DNA of 64,000 nucleotides from Kiritimatiellia bacterium. GTDB lineage: Bacteria; Verrucomicrobiota; Kiritimatiellia; CAIVKH01. The position numbers were made by a program, and so were the translations under genes. Below the pieces are notes generated by a model. The model had not been told where the DNA came from. It made no database searches and saw only the letters and a program-made list of their open reading frames with translations. Shown in pieces: positions 61,621 through 64,000 of this stretch (its first letter is position 1; each line of letters starts with the position of its first letter). The stretch is from the NCBI GenBank assembly GCA_025054615.1, contig JANWZO010000008.1:1-64000 (forward strand), given 5' to 3'.

Positions 61621-62034
61621 ATGAGCCGCGACCTCGAAGAAACAGAAGAATTGAAACTGGATTTTGGCAAACTGGAAAAAGCGGTCGCTCAGTCCAAGGG
61701 GATTCTTCCCGTCGCCGTCCAGCACGCAGATACGCGAGAAGTCATCCTTGTCGCCTACACGAATGAGCTGGCGTTTCGAAAGGCGGTTGAAACGCGGACC
61801 CTCGTGCTATGGAGCACCTCACGAAACGAGCTGTGGGAAAAAGGGAAAACCTCCGGAGAGACCTTCGACTTGGTTGAAGTTCGCGTTAATTGCGAGCAAA
61901 ATTCGTTGCTTTACGTGGTTCGCCCTCGGCGAGGAAACATCTGCCACACGAAAAACCGATTCGGCCAGCCTCGGAACTGCTACTATCGGCGGCTCAATTT
62001 CGAGACAGGCCGGCTTGAAAATCTGGACCCCTGA
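61621..62034 (+). CDS. hisI: Phosphoribosyl-AMP cyclohydrolase HisI (variant metal site)
   Basis: 137 residues. The family pattern is present: VILVAYTNELAFRKAVETRT, LWSTSRNELWEKGKTSGETF and the Zn cysteines C91, C108 (NICHTK) and C120 (RNCYYRR). In characterised enzymes the magnesium-binding loop is DxDxD; here it reads N90-C91-E92-Q93-N94, so all three aspartates are changed. It may still be active with other ligands, or be a lineage form, since the rest is well conserved. It opens the ring of PR-AMP in histidine synthesis. It is next to hisF; the C terminus (ETGRLENLDP) is short. Confidence 0.85.
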   Translation: MSRDLEETEELKLDFGKLEKAVAQSKGILPVAVQHADTREVILVAYTNELAFRKAVETRTLVLWSTSRNELWEKGKTSGETFDLVEVRVNCEQNSLLYVVRPRRGNICHTKNRFGQPRNCYYRRLNFETGRLENLDP

Positions 62035-62053
62035 CCGGCGGCCTGGCTAAAAG

Positions 62054-62115
62054 CTCCATGACGGAGAAATGACATAACATGGAAACGCCCGCCGAAGTTT
62101 TTACAGACGATGGAA
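62054..62115. repeat. Degenerate palindrome trio, copy 3
   Basis: Three imperfect units in the 115-bp gap between hisI and trpE: 62054-62068 (CTCCATGACGGAGAA), 62070-62084 (TGACATAACATGGAA) and 62101-62115 (TTACAGACGATGGAA). Each differs from TTCCAT-N3-ATGGAA by two to four bases, but the spacing (1 bp, then 16 bp) is exactly that of copy 2. Confidence 0.5.
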
Positions 62116-62149
62116 GCCCTTCGCCTCGTGCGGATCGCATCGGGTCCTC

Positions 62150-63679
62150 ATGAGGTGCTTTCCGGACAGAACGGACTTCCTGCAGAAGGCAACGCGAGGA
62201 AATCTCGTCCCCGTCTGGAGGGAGGTTCTGGCGGACCAGGAAACGCCCGTCTCCGCGTATGAAAAACTGCGTCGGCTCGTTCGATCGCGCGGAGGGTCGG
62301 GCCAGACTTTCTTGCTGGAGAGCGTGGAGGGCGGAGAGCATATCGCGCGATATTCCTTTCTGGGAGGAGCGCCGCACGCGATCTTCGAGGCCCGCGGCGA
62401 CCGATGCGTGACGCGGTTTGCGGACGGCCGCGTCGAGTCGGTCTTCGCGCCTGACCCGTTGACGGCCTTGCGCGAGTTGATGAGCCGGTATCGTCCGGTT
62501 CCGGATCCGGCGCTTCCTCGTTTTTTCGGGGGAGCGGTGGGATATATCGGATATGATGCCATATCGCGGTTTGAACCGCGCGTGAAGCTGGCGCCGCGCG
62601 TTGCGTTGGACTGGCCGGATGTGATGATGGCCTTGACGGACCTTCTGGTCGTCTTCGACCACTGCCGGCACACGATCCAATTGGTGGCCAACGCCCACAT
62701 CGAGGGCGATGCGGGCGCGGCGTATGAGGCTGCCGTGCGGCGCCTCGACGATCTCGCGGCAGCGTTGGCGGAGCCGTTGCCGCATCAGTTGCTCGACGTG
62801 CGGGAGCGGCCGCCGCCGCTACCTGCGTCGTCCAACATGACCGCCGATGAGTTCCGAGCGGCCGTCCTAAAAGCCAAGGACTATATTCGGGCCGGAGATA
62901 TCATTCAGGTGGTGCTATCCCAGCGCTTCGAGGTGGACTACAGCGGGGATCCTCTCGACGTCTATCGGGCGATCCGCTGCATCAACCCATCGCCGTACCT
63001 GTACTGCCTCGAATTCGGAGATCGAGCGGTCGTCGGCTCCTCGCCGGAGATTCATGTGCGCAACGAGGGCGGGCGCGTGGAGGTTCGGCCGATCGCCGGC
63101 ACGCGGCCGCGCGGCGCCGATGCGGCCGAGGACGAACGGCTGGCTCGTGAGTTGCTGGCCGACCCCAAGGAGAGGGCGGAACATATCATGCTCGTGGACC
63201 TGGGGAGGAATGACCTCGGGCGCGTCTGCCGATTTGGAACGGTTCGCGTGCCGGAACTGATGGTGATCGAAAAGTACAGCCATGTGATGCACATCGTTTC
63301 GGATGTCGTAGGGGATCTGGATCCGTCCCGCGACTCGTTTGACCTGATGCGCGCAACCTTTCCCGCGGGTACGGTGAGCGGAGCGCCCAAGATTCGCGCC
63401 ATGGAAATTATCGGGGAACTCGAGCCGGACCGCCGCGGCCCCTATGCGGGGGCGATCGGCTATTTCGGTTACTCGGGAAACCTCGATTCGTGCATCACGA
63501 TCCGGACAGCCCTTCTTGATGGGCGCCGTGCGCATGTCCAGGCGGGGGCCGGCATCGTCGCCGATTCGGACCCGGACCGCGAATATGAGGAAACCTGCAA
63601 CAAGGCGCGCGGCATGCTCGCTGCGCTCGCGCTGTCACGGCGGTTTGAGTCGGCCCGCGCGCGGAGGAATTCGGGATGA
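62150..63679 (+). CDS. trpE: Anthranilate synthase component I TrpE
   Basis: 509 residues of the chorismate-binding family. The LLES motif ([20 protein letters not shown]) marks tryptophan feedback binding and points to TrpE rather than PabB. The catalytic region has [106 protein letters not shown] and the closing [20 protein letters not shown]. It converts chorismate to anthranilate using glutamine-derived ammonia. The stop overlaps the start of the glutamine amidotransferase gene by 4 bases. Confidence 0.94.
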   Translation: MRCFPDRTDFLQKATRGNLVPVWREVLADQETPVSAYEKLRRLVRSRGGSGQTFLLESVEGGEHIARYSFLGGAPHAIFEARGDRCVTRFADGRVESVFAPDPLTALRELMSRYRPVPDPALPRFFGGAVGYIGYDAISRFEPRVKLAPRVALDWPDVMMALTDLLVVFDHCRHTIQLVANAHIEGDAGAAYEAAVRRLDDLAAALAEPLPHQLLDVRERPPPLPASSNMTADEFRAAVLKAKDYIRAGDIIQVVLSQRFEVDYSGDPLDVYRAIRCINPSPYLYCLEFGDRAVVGSSPEIHVRNEGGRVEVRPIAGTRPRGADAAEDERLARELLADPKERAEHIMLVDLGRNDLGRVCRFGTVRVPELMVIEKYSHVMHIVSDVVGDLDPSRDSFDLMRATFPAGTVSGAPKIRAMEIIGELEPDRRGPYAGAIGYFGYSGNLDSCITIRTALLDGRRAHVQAGAGIVADSDPDREYEETCNKARGMLAALALSRRFESARARRNSG

Positions 63680-64000
63680 TCCTCGTCATCGACAACTACG
63701 ATTCGTTCACCTTCAACCTCGTCCAGTATTTCGGCGAACTCGGGGCGGAGATGCGGATCGTGCGGAATGATCAAATCACGATCCCCGAAATTGAGGCCTT
63801 GAAGCCCGAGCGTATCGTCATCAGCCCCGGCCCCTGCTCACCGACAGAGGCCGGGGTTTCCTGCGATGTGATCGCTCACTTCGGGCCGCGGCTACCTATC
63901 CTCGGCGTCTGCCTCGGCCATCAGTGCATGGGGCAGGTGTTCGGAGGCCGGGTTGTGCGAGCTGATCGGCTGATGCACGGAAAAACCTCGCCGATTTTGC
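63676..64000 (+). CDS. pabA: Anthranilate/para-aminobenzoate synthase glutamine amidotransferase (3' end outside window)
   Basis: 108 residues visible before the right edge, so the gene is truncated there. [34 protein letters not shown] and the catalytic cysteine in [17 protein letters not shown] are the TrpG/PabA class I glutamine amidotransferase signatures. It releases ammonia from glutamine for the TrpE subunit encoded just upstream (4-base overlap). In bacteria of this type one protein often serves both tryptophan and folate (PabB) synthesis; folate genes thyA-folA lie 11 kb away. The ATG at 63676 starts the protein at its usual N terminus. Confidence 0.93.
   Translation, partial: MILVIDNYDSFTFNLVQYFGELGAEMRIVRNDQITIPEIEALKPERIVISPGPCSPTEAGVSCDVIAHFGPRLPILGVCLGHQCMGQVFGGRVVRADRLMHGKTSPIL

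Noticed and set aside
62101-62149. ATG at 62110 as an alternative start region for trpE
   Set aside because: It is in another frame; the ATG at 62150 leads directly into the conserved TrpE sequence.

Overview
The window is a GC-rich chromosomal segment from a Gram-negative bacterium, most likely of the Verrucomicrobiota/Kiritimatiellota (PVC) group. This placement is an inference from several features: large secreted proteins that end in a shared small C-terminal module closing on YRV; a calcium-binding DxDGD spacer next to that module; a lamin-tail protein; a protein resembling the TIGR03790 family; a HisI variant with changed metal ligands; and outer-membrane and periplasmic proteins. I saw no rRNA, tRNA, insertion sequence, prophage or CRISPR array.

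Layout. 1-6.6 kb: two large surface or secreted proteins, the first open at the left edge. 6.65-9.9 kb: two genes for a diacetamido-uronic acid sugar (a dehydrogenase/acetyltransferase fusion and an aminotransferase with an extra N-terminal domain). 10-13.7 kb: periplasmic redoxin, DsbD-type electron transporter and farnesyl diphosphate synthase. 13.8-14.1 kb: remnant of a methyltransferase gene. 14.2-17.2 kb: glutaminyl cyclase and a DUF255 thioredoxin-domain protein. 17.3-20.1 kb: a glycosyltransferase, epimerase and nucleotidyltransferase operon. 20-25 kb: DJ-1/PfpI protein, alpha/beta hydrolase and a three-domain LplT-PlsC-acyl-ACP synthetase fusion. 25.3-33.4 kb: histidinol phosphatase and the phosphate operon phoB-pstSCAB-phoU, without phoR. 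33.4-40.7 kb: photolyase, an SDR protein, an anion transporter, a DUF1365/cyclopropane-synthase fusion, an FAD amine oxidase-like protein and a Nudix hydrolase, a set resembling photo-oxidative stress and membrane-lipid clusters. 40.8-43.6 kb: metY-metX behind a SAM-I riboswitch. 43.7-50.5 kb: rhomboid protease and an NADPH group (pgl, pntB, pntAB, pntAA, a DUF547 gene, zwf). 50.7-53.2 kb: rubredoxin and the nucleotide operon udp-thyA-folA. 53.5-57.8 kb: a cytochrome-oxidase-subunit-I-like protein that has lost its oxygen-reducing site, then the TIGR03790-like protein. 57.9-64 kb: cysE, an M23 peptidase-like lipoprotein, an outer-membrane-like protein, hisF, hisI, trpE and a right-edge-truncated pabA/trpG.

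Most genes are compact operons joined by ATGA or GTGA overlaps. Sulfur and methionine (cysE, metY, metX), histidine (hisJ, hisF, hisI), tryptophan or folate (trpE, pabA, folA, thyA) and NADPH supply are well represented, which fits a free-living, largely prototrophic organism.

The strongest unusual signals are: (1) the CoxI-like protein that keeps both low-spin haem histidines but lacks the CuB and haem a3 ligands; (2) a trio of 15-bp palindromes, TTCCAT-N3-ATGGAA, found at three intergenic sites with the same 1-bp and 16/17-bp spacing; (3) several unusual domain fusions; and (4) the decayed methyltransferase. These are readings of the raw sequence without database searches.
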